From assembly GCA_950097015.1 (NCBI GenBank), contig CATNEN010000039.1, positions 1,488,001 through 1,552,000 of the forward strand: a stretch of 64,000 nt of DNA. The letters are read 5' to 3'. The stretch comes from Macrostomum hystrix (taxonomy: Eukaryota > Platyhelminthes > Macrostomidae). The position numbers and the translations under genes were made by a program. This document shows, piece by piece, positions 1 through 16,937 of this stretch. The notes beneath the pieces are model-generated. The model did not search any database, was not told where the DNA came from, and saw only the letters and a list, made by a program, of their open reading frames with translations. Numbering within the stretch: the stretch's first letter is position 1; each line of letters begins with the position of its first letter.

Positions 1-270
1 TCATCTATCCTGTGTCTCATCTATCCTGTGTCTCATCTATCCTGTGTCTCATCTATCCTGTGTCTCATCTATCCTGTGTCTCATCTATCCTGTGTCTCAT
101 CTATCCTGTGTCTCATCTATCCTGTGTCTCATCTATCCTGTGTCTCATCTATCCTGTGTCTCATCTATCCTGTGTCTCATCTATCCTGTGTCTCATCTAT
201 CCTGTGTCTCATCTATCCTGTGTCTCATCTATCCTGTGTCTCATCTATCCTGCGTCTCATCTATCCTCCC
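1..270. repeat. 16-bp minisatellite inside hAT copy
   Basis: About 17 near-identical units of TCTCATCTATCCTGTG. All three forward frames are open only because the repeat lacks stops; not coding. Confidence 0.97.
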
Positions 271-359
271 CTATCTTACATTTCTAGAGTCAATGCGGCC
301 CGCTGTCGTATTCTAGGTTCTGACTTTGGCCCGCTAGCTAATAACTTCGCCGACCCCTG
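1..359. mobile_element. Partial copy of the same hAT MITE
   Basis: Bases 274-359 match the end region of the element at 60610 in reverse orientation: the segment around GTCAATGCGGCCCGCTGTCG, TTTGGCCCGC and terminal CGCCGACCCCTG. The 16-bp minisatellite inside (1-270) is close to that of the complete copy. The other terminus is beyond the left edge. Confidence 0.85.
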
Positions 360-625
360 GGGCACGCGGAAAATCGATAATAGACTGCGTGTACGAGGCA
401 GGCAGGCCGACCCCCGGCGCACGCGGAAAATCGATAATAGACTGCGTGTACGAGGCAGGCAGGCCGACCCCCGGCGCACGCGGAAAATCGATAATAGACT
501 GCGTGTACGAGGCAGGCAGGCCGCCGGCGCACGCGGAAAATCGATAATAGACTGCGTGTACGAGGCAGGCAGGCCGCCGGCGCACGCGGAAAATCGATAA
601 TAGACTGCGTGTACGAGGCAAGCAG
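359..625. repeat. 53/57-bp tandem repeat beside the hAT terminus
   Basis: Five units containing GGAAAATCGATAATAGACTG and GTACGAGGCAGGCAG, spaced 57, 57, 53 and 53 bp. The longer units include GCCGACCCC, which is also the hAT terminus, so the array seems to include the end of the element. Confidence 0.93.
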
Positions 626-888
626 ACAACAGGGGGCTCAATAAGGAAGGGTACACAGTGCATATTGGAAGAATGACTTAAAAATGGACAAGCACAGTTC
701 CGCGAAAGTGGAGAATGGAAGCGATACGAGCATTCTCAGCTGGAATATATTATCCGAGACCGAGTGTAGTCAAAGCTGGAGTCGCCGTAGCAAGAATCGA
801 ACTTGAACTCTTTAACTCGGTATCGAAGAAGCTCAATGCAGGTATCTCTGAACAGGAATAGCTATTATTAAAAAAAACCTGCACTCAC

Positions 889-3800
889 CCCGCACTTTGT
901 CCGCGCATCGATGCCCGACTTGTTGACGCTGATCAGCAGCTTGAGAATTTCCGCGTGACCAAACTCAGCGGCCACATGCACCGGTGTCTTGCCGCAGAAA
1001 CCCCTGGGTGAAAGAATATTGCGGAAAACTACTTTTGTAGTGATTCGTGTCTATGATTCTGATAATGCGCTATTCGTCAGAACAGGTGTGCTCTGTCTCA
1101 ACAGCCAACTACACCTGTGAAACTGCGAGCCCTTGCTGAGCAGATAAGACACAATCCGATGGTGGCCAAACATGCAGGCGATGTGCAGCGCCGAGTAGCC
1201 GACGACGTCTTTGTGGTTCATCTCGGACGGGTGGAGCTCGATGATGTTGCGGCAGGTCTTGAGCCGGCCGTACCTGGCAGCGTAGTGAATCGGCGCCTGC
1301 TTGTCGTTGTTGGACACGTTGCAGATGGCTCCGGCTGCCAGGAACAGTTGCATGAAGCGGAGGTCGCACTGCTTGGCCGCGTAGTGCAATGGGGTGCTGC
1401 CGCTCTGGTCCCGTTTGTTGATTAGCACGGAAATTTCCTGGCCCTGCGGGTGGCAGCGATCCTGTCCCTGCTGTCCAATCAGGCTCAGTCGCCAATTGGC
1501 CAGAGTCCTCTGTACCTCTGTATTTCACTTACCCGGGCTTTGATTGGCTGGAATATTTTTCCGTCCCCCTAAACCCATCTCACCTTTTCTTCTCTATTCT
1601 AACGCCGCGCCTGACAACCCTGGTGAAAATTCAGTGCCCATTTCACACCCTGGTTTTGTGCAGATAGTCCAGGCAGCCCGAGCCGCCGCCGAGCACAATA
1701 AGGTGCAGGATGTTTCTCTGCTGTTCGTCTTCGACCTGCACGGAGCTGCCGGCCTGCAGGAGAGCCTTCAGTGCCAACAGAGAGTTTTTGTGGGCCGCCA
1801 TGAGCAGCGGCGTGAAGCGCTGACAATCGGGGATCTCCGTATTCGCGCCCTACCAGTTTGGGAGAGAAGGGAAATGAAGGCTGAAATGTGGCGAGCTGAA
1901 GGGGACGGCAACCTGGGACTCAGGTGTGGGTAACCTGGGACTCAGGTGTGGGTAACCTGGGACTCAGGTGTGGGTAACCTGGGACTCAGGTGTGGGTAAC
2001 CTGGGACTCAGGTGTGGGTAACCTGGGACTCAGGTGTGGGTAACCTGGGACTCAGGTGTGGGTAACCTGGGACTCAGGTGTGGGTAACCTGGGACTCAGG
2101 TGTGGGTAACCTGGGACTCAGGTGTGGGTAACCTGGGACTCAGGTGTGGGTAACCTGGGACTCAGGTGTGGGTAACCTGGGACTCAGGTGTGGGTAACCT
2201 GGGACTCAGGTGTGGGCAACCTGGGACTCAGGTGTGGGCAACCTGGGACTCAGCTAAATTGAGAGTTTAAGTGTTGAATATCCCAGATAGCTTTACATCT
2301 AAGCCAGCTGGCGCATCGAAATACAGTTTACAGATTTCCAATCCATTGCCTGGGGCCGAGATTCGAACTCCAGTCTTCTTGGTAAGAAGTCCGAAGCTCT
2401 ACAAGACTCTGAGCTCAATTCCACGCAAAATCAGGTAATTCAACACCTAACCTTCTGGATAAGCCAGGTGACCAGCTTGGCGTGGTCGAACATGGTGGCC
2501 TTGTGCAGCGGGGTGTGGCCGTTCTTGTCGACTGTAGCGAGTATGGCGAAGGTCCTGGCCTCATCCTGATCGCGCAGCATGGCCTCCAACAGGGCCAGCT
2601 CGCCCTTGGTGCAGGCGAAGTGCACCGGCGTTGAGCCGTCCTCCTGCGCCCGATCGATGTCGGCACCGAGGCGCAGGCAGAGCTCCAGCATCCGGACATC
2701 GCCTAAGAGAGTCAGACAGAGGGTAGCGAGAGCAGTGAGTGAGCATAAGAACAGATGCTGTTAATCTTCAATTCGTGGGAGAGAAAGGAAGAAAGAGCTA
2801 GATTGAGAGACCGAGCGACATAGAAATAGAGAGACAGAGAGACAGAAATAGTAACAAAAGGGAGTAGGCGTTCTCTCGCAGTTGCCAGCAGCTCACCAGC
2901 GCTGATGGCAGCGTGCAGCGGCACGTTGCCTTCCACATCGGGGATGTTGACGACATCCTTGGCCGAGTAGCTCTGGTTGGTACTGCAGAACTCCACGAGC
3001 AGCGGCACGGAGCGTAGACTGCCGCTGGCCACGGCCAGGTGGATCGGGAACAAGCCGGTCTCATCCGGCTTGCAGGGGCACAGGCTGTGACTCATCTGAG
3101 CAGTAGGTGACGGATTATAGTGCGATTTGAATCTAGCCAAAAGTCCCAAACCCAACATCGAATTTCCACAGTTCGAAGCAACTTCTGCCAGTCTTCTTGC
3201 GACAGGTCGGCAGTCACCTTCTGCGTCACCGGATGCCTAAAGCCCATTTTATTTCCGTTACCCATTTGCCGTCGTCCATCTCCACTTCCTCGTCTCCCAC
3301 CTCCCCATCTATACATCAGAACCTCCCACCTCCCCATCTATACATCCGAATCTCACACCTCCCCATCTATACATCCGAATCTCACACCTCCCCATCTATA
3401 CATCCGAATCTCACACCTCCCCATCTATACATCTAAATCTCACACCTCCCCATCTATACATCCAAATCTCACACCTCCCCATCTATAAATTCGAATCTCA
3501 CACCTCCCCATCTATACATCCAAATCTCCCACCTCACTATCTTCCATTTCCCAATCTCCCAGCTCTCCATGACAGCTCCTATCTGCACAGCCTTGCCGCG
3601 GCTCAATCAGCCCACCAGCAGCTGAAGGCACTCCACGCTGTCGCGGCTGCAGGCGAAGTGCACCGGTAGGCAGCCGCGGTGTCCGGGAATGTCGGGTCGA
3701 AGTCGCGGACAGTTCAGCAGCTCGGCCAAGCAACGGTGCCGGTTGAGCTCGGCTGCGAGGTGGAGCGGTGACATGCGGATGCGGTGCGTCAGCAGGTTGG

Positions 3801-5260
3801 GATTGGCGCCCAGCGACAGCAGGGTGGCGACAGCCTCCGGACGGTCCGCCTCTACGGCGGCGTGGAGTGGCGTGGCGCCCTGCTTGTCTTGCAGGTCCGG
3901 GTCTACAGGCGGGTTGGTAAACGTGAGTGGAACACTGAGCTCAAATTTCAGCTTGGATTGCGCAACAGACCCTACAAAGAATATGTCGATTGCGCGAAGC
4001 GTCTACGGTTCCCCCTCACCCAGCTCCAGTTCAGTCAGCAGCTTGATGGCGCCGACAAATCCCAGCCGGGCCGCAATGTGCAGCAGCGACTGGCCTAGCT
4101 TGTCGGCGCGGCGGTAGGAGCGCTGCCCATCACGACCGCAGACCGTCTCCAGCCCGGGGAGGTCGCCGTCAGTCAGCAGCTGCGCGGAGGAAAGAAGAAG
4201 AAAGACGTGTCACCCTTTGGATAAGACTCGCCAGCCAGTCCACTTCAGAGCCCTCTCTGAGCACAGGAGGGATGGATCACGCACTCGCTCAGCTGAGCAC
4301 TCTCTGAGCACAGGAGGGATGGATCACGCACTCGCTCAGCTGAGCACTCTTCGAGCACAGGAGGGATGGGTCACGCACTCGCTCAGCTGATCACTCTCTG
4401 AGCACAGGAGGGATGGATCCATCAAATAAAGGATGGATCACGCACTCGCTCAGCTGATCACTCTATGCGCACAGGAGGGATGGATCACGCACTCGCTCAG
4501 CTGATCACTCTCTGAGCACAGGAGGGATGGATCACGCACTCGCTCAGCTGAGCACTCTCTGAGCACAGGAGGGATGGATCACGCACTCGCTCAGCTGAGC
4601 ACTCTTCGAGCACAGGAGGGATGGGTCACGCACTCGCTCAGCTGATCACTCTCTGAGCACAGTAGGGATGGATCCATCAAATAAAGGATGGATCACGCAC
4701 TCGCTCAGCTGATCACTCTATGAGCACAGGAGGGATGGATCACGCACTCGCTCAGCTGATCACTCTCTGAGCACAGGAGGGATGGATCACGCACTCGCTC
4801 AGCTGAGCACTCTATGAGCAAATAAAGGATGGATCACGCACTCGCTCAGCTGATCACTCTATGAGCAAATAAAGGATGGATCACGCACTCGCTCAGCTGA
4901 TCACTCTATGAGCAAATAAAGGATGGATCACGCACTCGCTCAGCTGATCACTCTATGAGCAAATAAAGGATGGATCACGCACTCGCTCAGCTGAGCACTC
5001 TATGAGCACAGGAGAGCCAACGTGTTTCAAGGCCCCAGTTTCACCTGCTGATAGTCTGACTCGCTGATAGCCTCGCCCGCAAGCGCCGGCGTGTCGGTTG
5101 GCTCCGGAGAGGCCAAAGCCGCCTCCCTGGCCAGGCGGCGCCGCCTTTGAAGTTGTTGCTGCAGACGGCGCCGGCTGATCCCCCCGCCGCTGCCGAGCAC
5201 GTATTTCTCGGTTGACTGAGTGGAATCCACACTGCCCTCTCTGGCCTCGAGCAGCTCCAT
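889..5260 (-). CDS. TRPA1: TRPA1-type ankyrin-repeat channel, 5' part (partial)
   Basis: TRPA1 is a Ca2+-permeable plasma-membrane channel opened by irritants or temperature, with a long cytosolic ankyrin domain. Eight exons join in frame: 5045-5260, 4020-4179, 3616-3902, 2897-3095, 2452-2702, 1649-1849, 1115-1509 and 889-1003, giving about 608 residues. The ATG at 5258-5260 opens a 72-residue lead. Ankyrin motifs then follow, for example GQSLLHIAARLGF, GATPLHAAVEADR, GSTPVHFACTKGE, GHTPLHKATMFDH, GSTPLHYAAKQCD, YSALHIACMFGHH and GKTPVHVAAEFGH. The block VRMLELCLRLGA next to STPVHFAC and the order of repeats match TRPA1 rather than generic ankyrin proteins. Exon 889-1003 ends in phase 0 at a GTGAGT donor, so the remaining repeats and the six-helix pore lie beyond the left edge. 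All eight reading phases close. Several introns are filled by private tandem arrays. Confidence 0.88.
1918..2252. repeat. 22-bp array, TRPA1 intron
   Basis: About 15 units with core GGTAACCTGGGACTCAGGTG, in the intron between exons 2452-2702 and 1649-1849. On the gene strand each unit carries CCCAG|GTTACC. Confidence 0.96.
2345..2415 (-). mobile_element. tRNA-derived SINE-like fragment, family 1
   Basis: Minus strand carries GAGTTCGAATCTCGG, a Pol III B box, preceded by TAGAGCTTCGGACTTCTTAC. The B-box region matches the fragment at 49722. It lies in a TRPA1 intron. No full tRNA cloverleaf, so a SINE remnant rather than a tRNA gene. Confidence 0.6.
3302..3535. repeat. 29-bp array, TRPA1 intron
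   Basis: About eight units with core CACCTCCCCATCTATACATC, between exons 3616-3902 and 2897-3095. It begins about 80 bases from the donor. Confidence 0.95.
4245..5012. repeat. 47-bp array with higher-order blocks, first TRPA1 intron
   Basis: About 16 units with cores GGATGGATCACGCACTCGCT and CAGCTGATCACTC. A block with the ATCCATCAAATAAAGGATGG variant occurs at about 4415 and again at about 4670, so groups of units were duplicated together. It starts about 30 bases inside the donor. Confidence 0.95.
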
Positions 5261-5660
5261 GCTTCTGTGCCACCGTGTCCTGCAGCCCAGCCAGAGTATT
5301 TATGCCCGCCTCCATCTGGACATTATCGGTCCGATGCCGAATATGTATGCCCAACTGCATCTAGACATTATCGGACCAATATTGGTGGGAGTCAATAAAG
5401 CGGCTATCGGGATCGACCCAGCCGCTGGGGGAAGTGCGGCCATCGAGCCAATCTATTTAATTATCGATGGTGATTACCTGATCAGTTGGCAACTGAGCGC
5501 TGATCAATATTGACAGTCGGGAGGCTGTAGGAACCTTCCGAGAATCCAGGGACACTGTTTCATCACCACAATCTCGTTGATGACGTCCGGAAACTGACAG
5601 AAAAAATGAAGTCAATCAATCAGTTTTTTGACAATCAGAGAAATCAAAGCGGTTCGTGCG
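5261..5660 (-). promoter_or_regulatory. TRPA1 upstream region
   Basis: Sequence immediately 5' of the TRPA1 start. On the minus strand a TATA-like ATAAATA lies at 5297-5303, about 37 bases before the ATG; if used, the 5' leader would be very short. No other promoter signal is convincing, and a trans-spliced leader cannot be excluded. Confidence 0.25.
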
Positions 5661-6428
5661 CAGTCTGTCAACAGATTTTATTGTGCAGCCTTTCATAACG
5701 ACAAAGAATTGCACTAACATTGATTGGAGTAAGAGTTTTTACCTGCGTATAGCGAGTACGGTATCTTTGAAGACTTTCGAAATCAGCCACTAGAAGCAGG
5801 ATATTTTAGCATTAACAAATGAACAAATTAGAAAGGCCAGGGAGCGGTCGTGTTTTTTGGACGAAGCGCAAAGGTTTAAAAAAATTAGGCTGCAACTTCT
5901 TCAATGAAAGCTGGGACAAACAGCTGCTCGATTGGGATTCGCCTTCGCTTTCTTCGACTTGGCTGGGTCTGCGTGAAAGGTTCCTTCATAGCGCGAATGA
6001 ACCGAAACAGTTTTATGGAAACGGAGGGACAGGGCATTGAAAATGAGAGCATCTTGTTGGCTGGCAGAGCTCAAAATGGGCGCTTTGAACCATAAATTGG
6101 ATTCCAAAGACAATGGGAATCTAATGATAATGGGAATAATGGGATTTTAAGGACAGTGGTAGAAGGCTTAGGGATCCAGGTGTAAAAAAGCTGTGAGAGA
6201 GGCCAGGGATACAAAGGAGCGACAGTGATTGCTCAATCCACGCCAACGGAAGTGTTGCGCGATGCCCCAAAGCGTTGGACGAAACAAAAAAGTGAACTCT
6301 CAACAAGAGTAAAAAATGGCTTCTTACTGCGCGCAGGCTGAGTTGAAAAGCTGAGTTCGGTCAAACGCAAGCAGTCTGTCAAACAACAAGTAGAGATTTT
6401 TCCTCTCCAGAATTCGAACCCTATGCGC
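5661..6428 (-). other. Junctophilin 3' UTR and downstream spacer
   Basis: Unique sequence between the junctophilin stop and the TRPA1 upstream region. No convincing coding frame. A tRNA B-box-like GGGTTCGAATTCTGG on the minus strand at about 6402-6420, just after the stop codon, may be a SINE remnant in the 3' UTR. Confidence 0.4.
5677..5682 (-). terminator. Candidate poly(A) signal for junctophilin
   Basis: AATAAA on the minus strand about 750 bases downstream of the junctophilin stop, in otherwise unique sequence. It would place the cleavage site between junctophilin and TRPA1. Confidence 0.35.
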
Positions 6429-12069
<5,641 letters not shown>

Positions 12070-12250
12070 GGCGATGATGGCGGCCAGGTGGTACCCGACC
12101 AGTCGCTGGCGCCGCTGCTGCTGCTCCTCCGCCTGGGCTGCCGCTCGGGCCTGAGCTGACAGCGGGTGGCTGGGCTGCGTGAACGGCTTTTCCTTGTCGT
12201 GCCCGCTTTGTAGATTCAGGAATGTACTTTTAACTACAAGCTCAACGGCC
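12070..12250 (-). other. Open frame continuing 5' of the junctophilin ATG
   Basis: The junctophilin frame stays open upstream of its ATG for at least 60 codons, reading a polar Gln/Ala-rich stretch that includes EEQQQRRQRLVGYHLAAIIA just before MTTDGG. Family proteins normally start at the GRFDF motif, so this is probably 5' UTR. An N-terminal extension from an upstream exon is possible. Confidence 0.3.
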
Positions 12251-12536
12251 TCTCTGCAGCTCTAGCACGGTGCTCACACCTGTCCCTGTCTCTCTGTGCT
12301 ATCGAGTCCGACGTCTTCTTCAAGCTAACATGGGGACTGTGGTATTGTCTTCCGGCCTCTTTAATATGGAAAGTCTACGGCCTTAAAGAAATCTTTTGCG
12401 GCTCGAATCCACACACAGTGAAATTTCCTGGCTGCATTTGTTTGTGGGATAAAAGTTCCAGCACAACCACACAATGGCCTCTTCCCCTCTCCCATCGAGC
12501 CTGCCTGCCAGCCTGCATCTCCCACTAACCTGCAGA

Positions 12537-12574
12537 GGGGTGGGTTAGGGTTAGGGTTAGGCTTAGGGTTAGGG
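12537..12574. repeat. Interstitial telomere-like TTAGGG repeats
   Basis: About six TTAGGG-type units, one changed to CTTAGG, between junctophilin and the arrays. TTAGGG is the common animal telomere repeat. Confidence 0.8.
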
Positions 12575-13134
12575 TTGGATCGCTGGACGCTCCGGCGCAC
12601 CTTCTGATCCGAGCGTTCCCCGTGGCCCTCATTTTTCCCCATACGCATCGTTCGAGCTGTAATCCCCCCCCACCAGTATCGACCCGGCCAGCCAGCCGTG
12701 GAGGGTCCGCGGGTCATTTTTTATTGGGTCTAGCGCCGGACGGGCTTGGGGGGCACAAGGGAACAACGCAACAGTTTTGTAGGGATCCGTGTTCGAAGAG
12801 GATTTCATCCCCTCCGAATGCAAAGTGTTTGTACATCGGCTCCCCTGTATGAGGAATTGTGGACAGTGGAAGATAAGGGAGTGCGGCGCGTCTTCTGCGG
12901 CATTCGCGTTCCGTTGGCGCGCAAAGCTGGGGAGAGCGAAGCAGCTGCCGTGTAGGTAGCTCATTTGCTGCTAAAAATCCAGGATGGAAACTGCAAGCAC
13001 ATTTCTTTAATGGGATGGACTGAGCAAAGTAGTTCATATTAGAATAAACTTTGATTTACAACTGCGAGTACACTTCAATTGTCAGTACTCCCATGACTGT
13101 TTCATAATCTTTTTTTTCGTTGCATGCTACTAAT
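12575..13134. other. Unique intergenic sequence 5' of junctophilin
   Basis: Non-repetitive, mixed composition. Short frames exist but none shows family similarity or splice context. May hold the junctophilin promoter; I see no TATA or initiator I would defend. Confidence 0.4.
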
Positions 13135-13212
13135 GGTAGCAGTGACTTTGCGACTTTGCGAGCTCAGGGACCTTGGTGCGAGAGGCAAAGGCGAGACCGC
13201 TCTGCCACTGAC
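13135..13212 (-). mobile_element. SINE-like fragment, family 2
   Basis: Minus strand: CAGTGGCAGAGCGGTCTCGC, then CTCGCACCAAGGTCCCTGAG. It shares most of this with 11108-11170. The tRNA-like A box is clear, the B box degenerate. It directly abuts the 21-bp array. Confidence 0.6.
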
Positions 13213-13860
13213 CCCGCACTAACGTGTTAGACACCAGCACTAACCTGTTAGACACCAGCACTAACCTGTTAGACACCAGCACTAACCTGTTAGACACCAG
13301 CACTAACCTGTTAGACACCAGCACTAACCTGTTAGACACCAGCACTAACCTGTTAGACACCAGCACTAACCTGTTAGACACCAGCACTAACCTGTTAGAC
13401 ACCAGCACTAACCTGTTAGACACCAGCACTAATCTGTTAGACACCAGCACTAACCTGTTAGACACCAGCACTAACCTGTTAGACACCAGCACTAACCTGT
13501 TAGACACCAGCACTAACCTGTTAGACACCAGCACTAATCTGTTAGACACCAGCACTAACCTGTTAGACACCAGCACTAACCTGTTAGACACCAGCACTAA
13601 CCTGTTAGACACCAGCACTAACCTGTTAGACACCAGCACTAACCTGTTAGACACCAGCACTAACCTGTTAGACACTAGCACTAACCTGTTAGACACTAGC
13701 ACTAACCTGTTAGACACCAGCACTAACCTGTTAGACACCAGCACTAACCTGTTAGACACCAGCACTAACCTGTTAGACACCAGCATTAACCTGTTAGACA
13801 CCAGCACTAACCTGTTAGACACCAGCACTAACCTGTTAGACACCAGCACTAACCTGTCAG
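13213..13860. repeat. 21-bp array downstream of CASK
   Basis: About 31 units of TAACCTGTTAGACACCAGCAC, nearly uniform. Shares CCTGTTAGACAC with the 24-bp array at 15768-16645. Long open frames on both strands here are repeat artefacts. Confidence 0.97.
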
Positions 13861-14186
13861 ACAGGGAACACAATTTCTGCTACACCCTGTGTGTTTCTGT
13901 TACACACCTGTAAGGCAATAAATTATTGAGCAGTGACAGTTCACGTAAACGCCATTTTACCCTTTAATTATTTCGCTGGAACCGTGCTCAGTCTGTCACA
14001 AGCGCACCTGAGCTTAGAGCAATGTCACACGCAATATCTTAGAGCTGGACTCACCTGCCGGCTCAGACTAGCGAATAGTTAGACACCCTGAACAGTATCC
14101 GAGGCGATCCCGGACTCAATTTCAAGCATGCGGAGAATGTCTGCGCTGCAACCGTAGCACTTGAGCACTGCTCAGCGAAACTGCAC

Positions 14187-14428
14187 TTGCCTCTACTTGC
14201 CTCTACTTGCCTCTACTTGCCCCTACTTGCCTCTACTTGCCTCTACTTGCCTCTACTTGCCTCTACTTGCCTCTACTTGCCCCTACTTGCCTCTACTTGC
14301 CCCTACTTGCCTCTACTTGCCTCTACTTGCCTCTACTTGCCTCTACTTGCCTCTACTTGCCCCTACTTGCCTCTACTTGCCTCTACTTGCCTCTACTTGC
14401 CTCTACTTGCCTCTACTTGCCTCTACTA
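14187..14428. repeat. 10-bp array
   Basis: About 24 units of TTGCCTCTAC, with occasional TTGCCCCTAC. Confidence 0.97.
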
Positions 14429-14736
14429 CAGTCGATCTGCGAAATCGAAAGGTGGCAGCTGCGGCCAGGCTGGGAGTGGGGAGTGCGCGGCACGGGGGAT
14501 GCGCATACAGGCTGGGAGTTTCCTCCCTCATTCGGGACTGACTTTCTATGCGCCCAGATACGGCAGCCGCGGGGCCACCTGGCTTCTGGGGGCCAACCGG
14601 GGGGTCGTGGGAGCCTGGCCCGCCCCAGCAACCAATCTTTAACTCTGTTCCTCGCCTTGACCCGGAGAAGAGGCGAAAATATTGCTGCCGCGGAAGGAAA
14701 TGAATTGAATTAGATGGCTAGACAATGCGGATGCCT

Positions 14737-15025
14737 GTGTGTGAGTGTGTGAGTGTGTGAGTGTGTGAGTGTGTGAGTGTGTGAGTGTGTGTGAGTGTGT
14801 GAGTGTGTGAGTGTGTGAGTGTGTGAGTGTGTGTGAGTGTGTGAGTGTGTGAGTGTGTGAGTGTGTGTGAGTGTGTGTGTGTGTGTGAGTGTGTGAGTGT
14901 GTGTGAGTGTGTGAGTGTGTGAGTGTGTGAGTGTGTGAGTGTGTGTGAGTGTATGTGAGTGTGTGTGAGTGTGTGTGAGTGTGTGCGTGTGTGAGTGTGT
15001 GAGTGTGTGAGTGTGTGATTATGTG
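14737..15025. repeat. GTGTGTGA microsatellite
   Basis: GAGTGTGT-type 8-10 bp repeat, a compound GT/GA tract. Possibly Z-DNA-prone. Confidence 0.95.
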
Positions 15026-15056
15026 AGTGTTAGTGTCACTCATTTCCCTACTTTAA

Positions 15057-15365
15057 TATCATTTCCCAACTGGGGGATCATTTCCCAACTGTGGGATCAT
15101 TTCCCAACTGTGGGATCATTTCCCAACTGTGTGATAATTTCCTAACTGGGGGATCATTTCCCAACTGGGGGATCATTTCCCAACTGGGGGATCATTTCCC
15201 AACTGTGGGATCATTTCCCAACTGTGTGATCATTTCCCAACTGGGGGATCATTTCCCAACTGTGGGATCATTTCCCAACTGTGGGATCATTTCCCAACTG
15301 TGGGATCATTTCCCAACTGTGGAATCATTTCCCAACTGTGGGATCATTTCCCAACTGTGGGATCG
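15057..15365. repeat. 19-bp array
   Basis: About 16 units of ATCATTTCCCAACTGTGGG or its GGGGG variant. Confidence 0.96.
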
Positions 15366-15635
15366 TTTTCTCAGCTCAAAGATGAATTTCCAACAGAGAT
15401 CCAACGGCAAGTGCCAGGTAAATAGCCCAGCACTGAAAGGAAAATTGTGTACAAGTTTGTCTTGAACTAATAGTCGATTTGCCTCTGCCACCACAACAGC
15501 TTGATCTGAACTGGTGCTTCAGAAACAGCTGCTGTGCTCTACAATGTATTTGAATGCACTCACAGAGACTGCGGTGACTGAATCATCAGTATGCCTTAGT
15601 AACCAGTGAGCAGTAAGAGTATTACGTATTTTTTA

Positions 15636-15695
15636 CAGAGAATCGAACTGATGGCGTGGGGTTGCCAGAATTGACGCAAGCGCTCTAAGATGACA
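15636..15695 (-). mobile_element. tRNA-like SINE fragment
   Basis: Minus strand: TCATCTTAGAGCGCTTGCG, then CATCAGTTCGATTCTCTG. A and B boxes are recognisable; stems are imperfect. Confidence 0.55.
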
Positions 15696-15767
15696 TAATA
15701 CAACTGTCTCTGCAGGGAAATAGTAGTACAGTTAGTATAGTAGGGCTATGCTGCCGCCTGGTAACAA

Positions 15768-16645
15768 CTGTTAGACACAGTGCAGTACCACCTGTTAGAC
15801 ACAGTGCAGTACCACCTGTTAGACACAGTGCAGTACCACCTGTTAGACACAGTGCAGTACCACCTGTTAGACACAGTGCAGTACCACCTGTTAGACACAG
15901 TGCAGTACCACCTGTTAGACACAGTGCAGTACCACCTGTTAGACACAGTGCAGTACCACCTGTTAGACACAGTGCAGTACCACCTGTTAGACACAGTGCA
16001 GTACCACCTGTTAGACACAGTGCAGTACCACCTGTTAGACACAGTGCAGTACCACCTGTTAGACACAGTGCAGTACCACCTGTTAGACACAGTGCAGTAC
16101 CACCTGTTAGACACAGTGCAGTACCACCTGTTAGACACAGTGCAGTACCACCTGTTAGACACAGTGCAGTACCACCTGTTAGACACAGTGCAGTACCACC
16201 TGTTAGACACAGTGCAGTACCACCTGTTAGACACAGTGCAGTACCACCTGTTAGACACAGTGCAGTACCACCTGTTAGACACAGTGCAGTACCACCTGTT
16301 AGACACAGTGCAGTACCACCTGTTAGACACAGTGCAGTACCACCTGTTAGACACAGTGCAGTACCACCTGTTAGACACAGTGCAGTACCACCTGTTAGAC
16401 ACAGTGCAGTACCACCTGTTAGACACAGTGCAGTACCACCTGTTAGACACAGTGCAGTATCACCTGTTAGACACAGTGCAGTACCACCTGTTAGACACAG
16501 TGCAGTACCACCTGTTAGACACAGTGGGTACCACCTGTTAGACACAGTGGGTACCACCTGTTAGACACAGTGGGTACCACCTGTTAGACACAGTGGGTAC
16601 CACCTGTTAGACACAGTGGGTACCACCTGTTAGACACAGTGGGTC
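15768..16645. repeat. 24-bp array 3' of CASK
   Basis: About 31 almost identical units with core CCACCTGTTAGACACAGTGC, then six units ending CAGTGGGTA. It ends about 290 bases from the CASK stop and may lie within or just beyond the 3' UTR. Confidence 0.97.
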
Positions 16646-16937
16646 AGCAGTGCACAAGTAAATTATAAGATTTTCTGGCCAGAGACAACACAGAGAAAAT
16701 AAGGACTTAGCGGTTTTACTTAGAGCATAAAAATCACACAGAAGCAAGTAGAACAGGGTTTAGATGAGTATCTTGACTATAAACAATATCTTGAGTTTTA
16801 CTATGATACTGACCATTTTTAAATGAACAAACTGAATAAACTCGCCTAAGGACAAATCAACTGATTCGCATGAGGCCCACATTGAGAAAGAAAAAATCAT
16901 TTTTAAACAGCTGGAACGGCGCCGAGCGGTGTTAGGT

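Noticed and set aside
12361-13037. Short minus-strand frames upstream of junctophilin
   Set aside because: No domain and no splice continuity; one crosses the telomere-like tract.
13130-16557. Long frames at 13130-13913 and 15685-16557
   Set aside because: 21- and 24-bp units are multiples of three without stops, so frames are trivially open.
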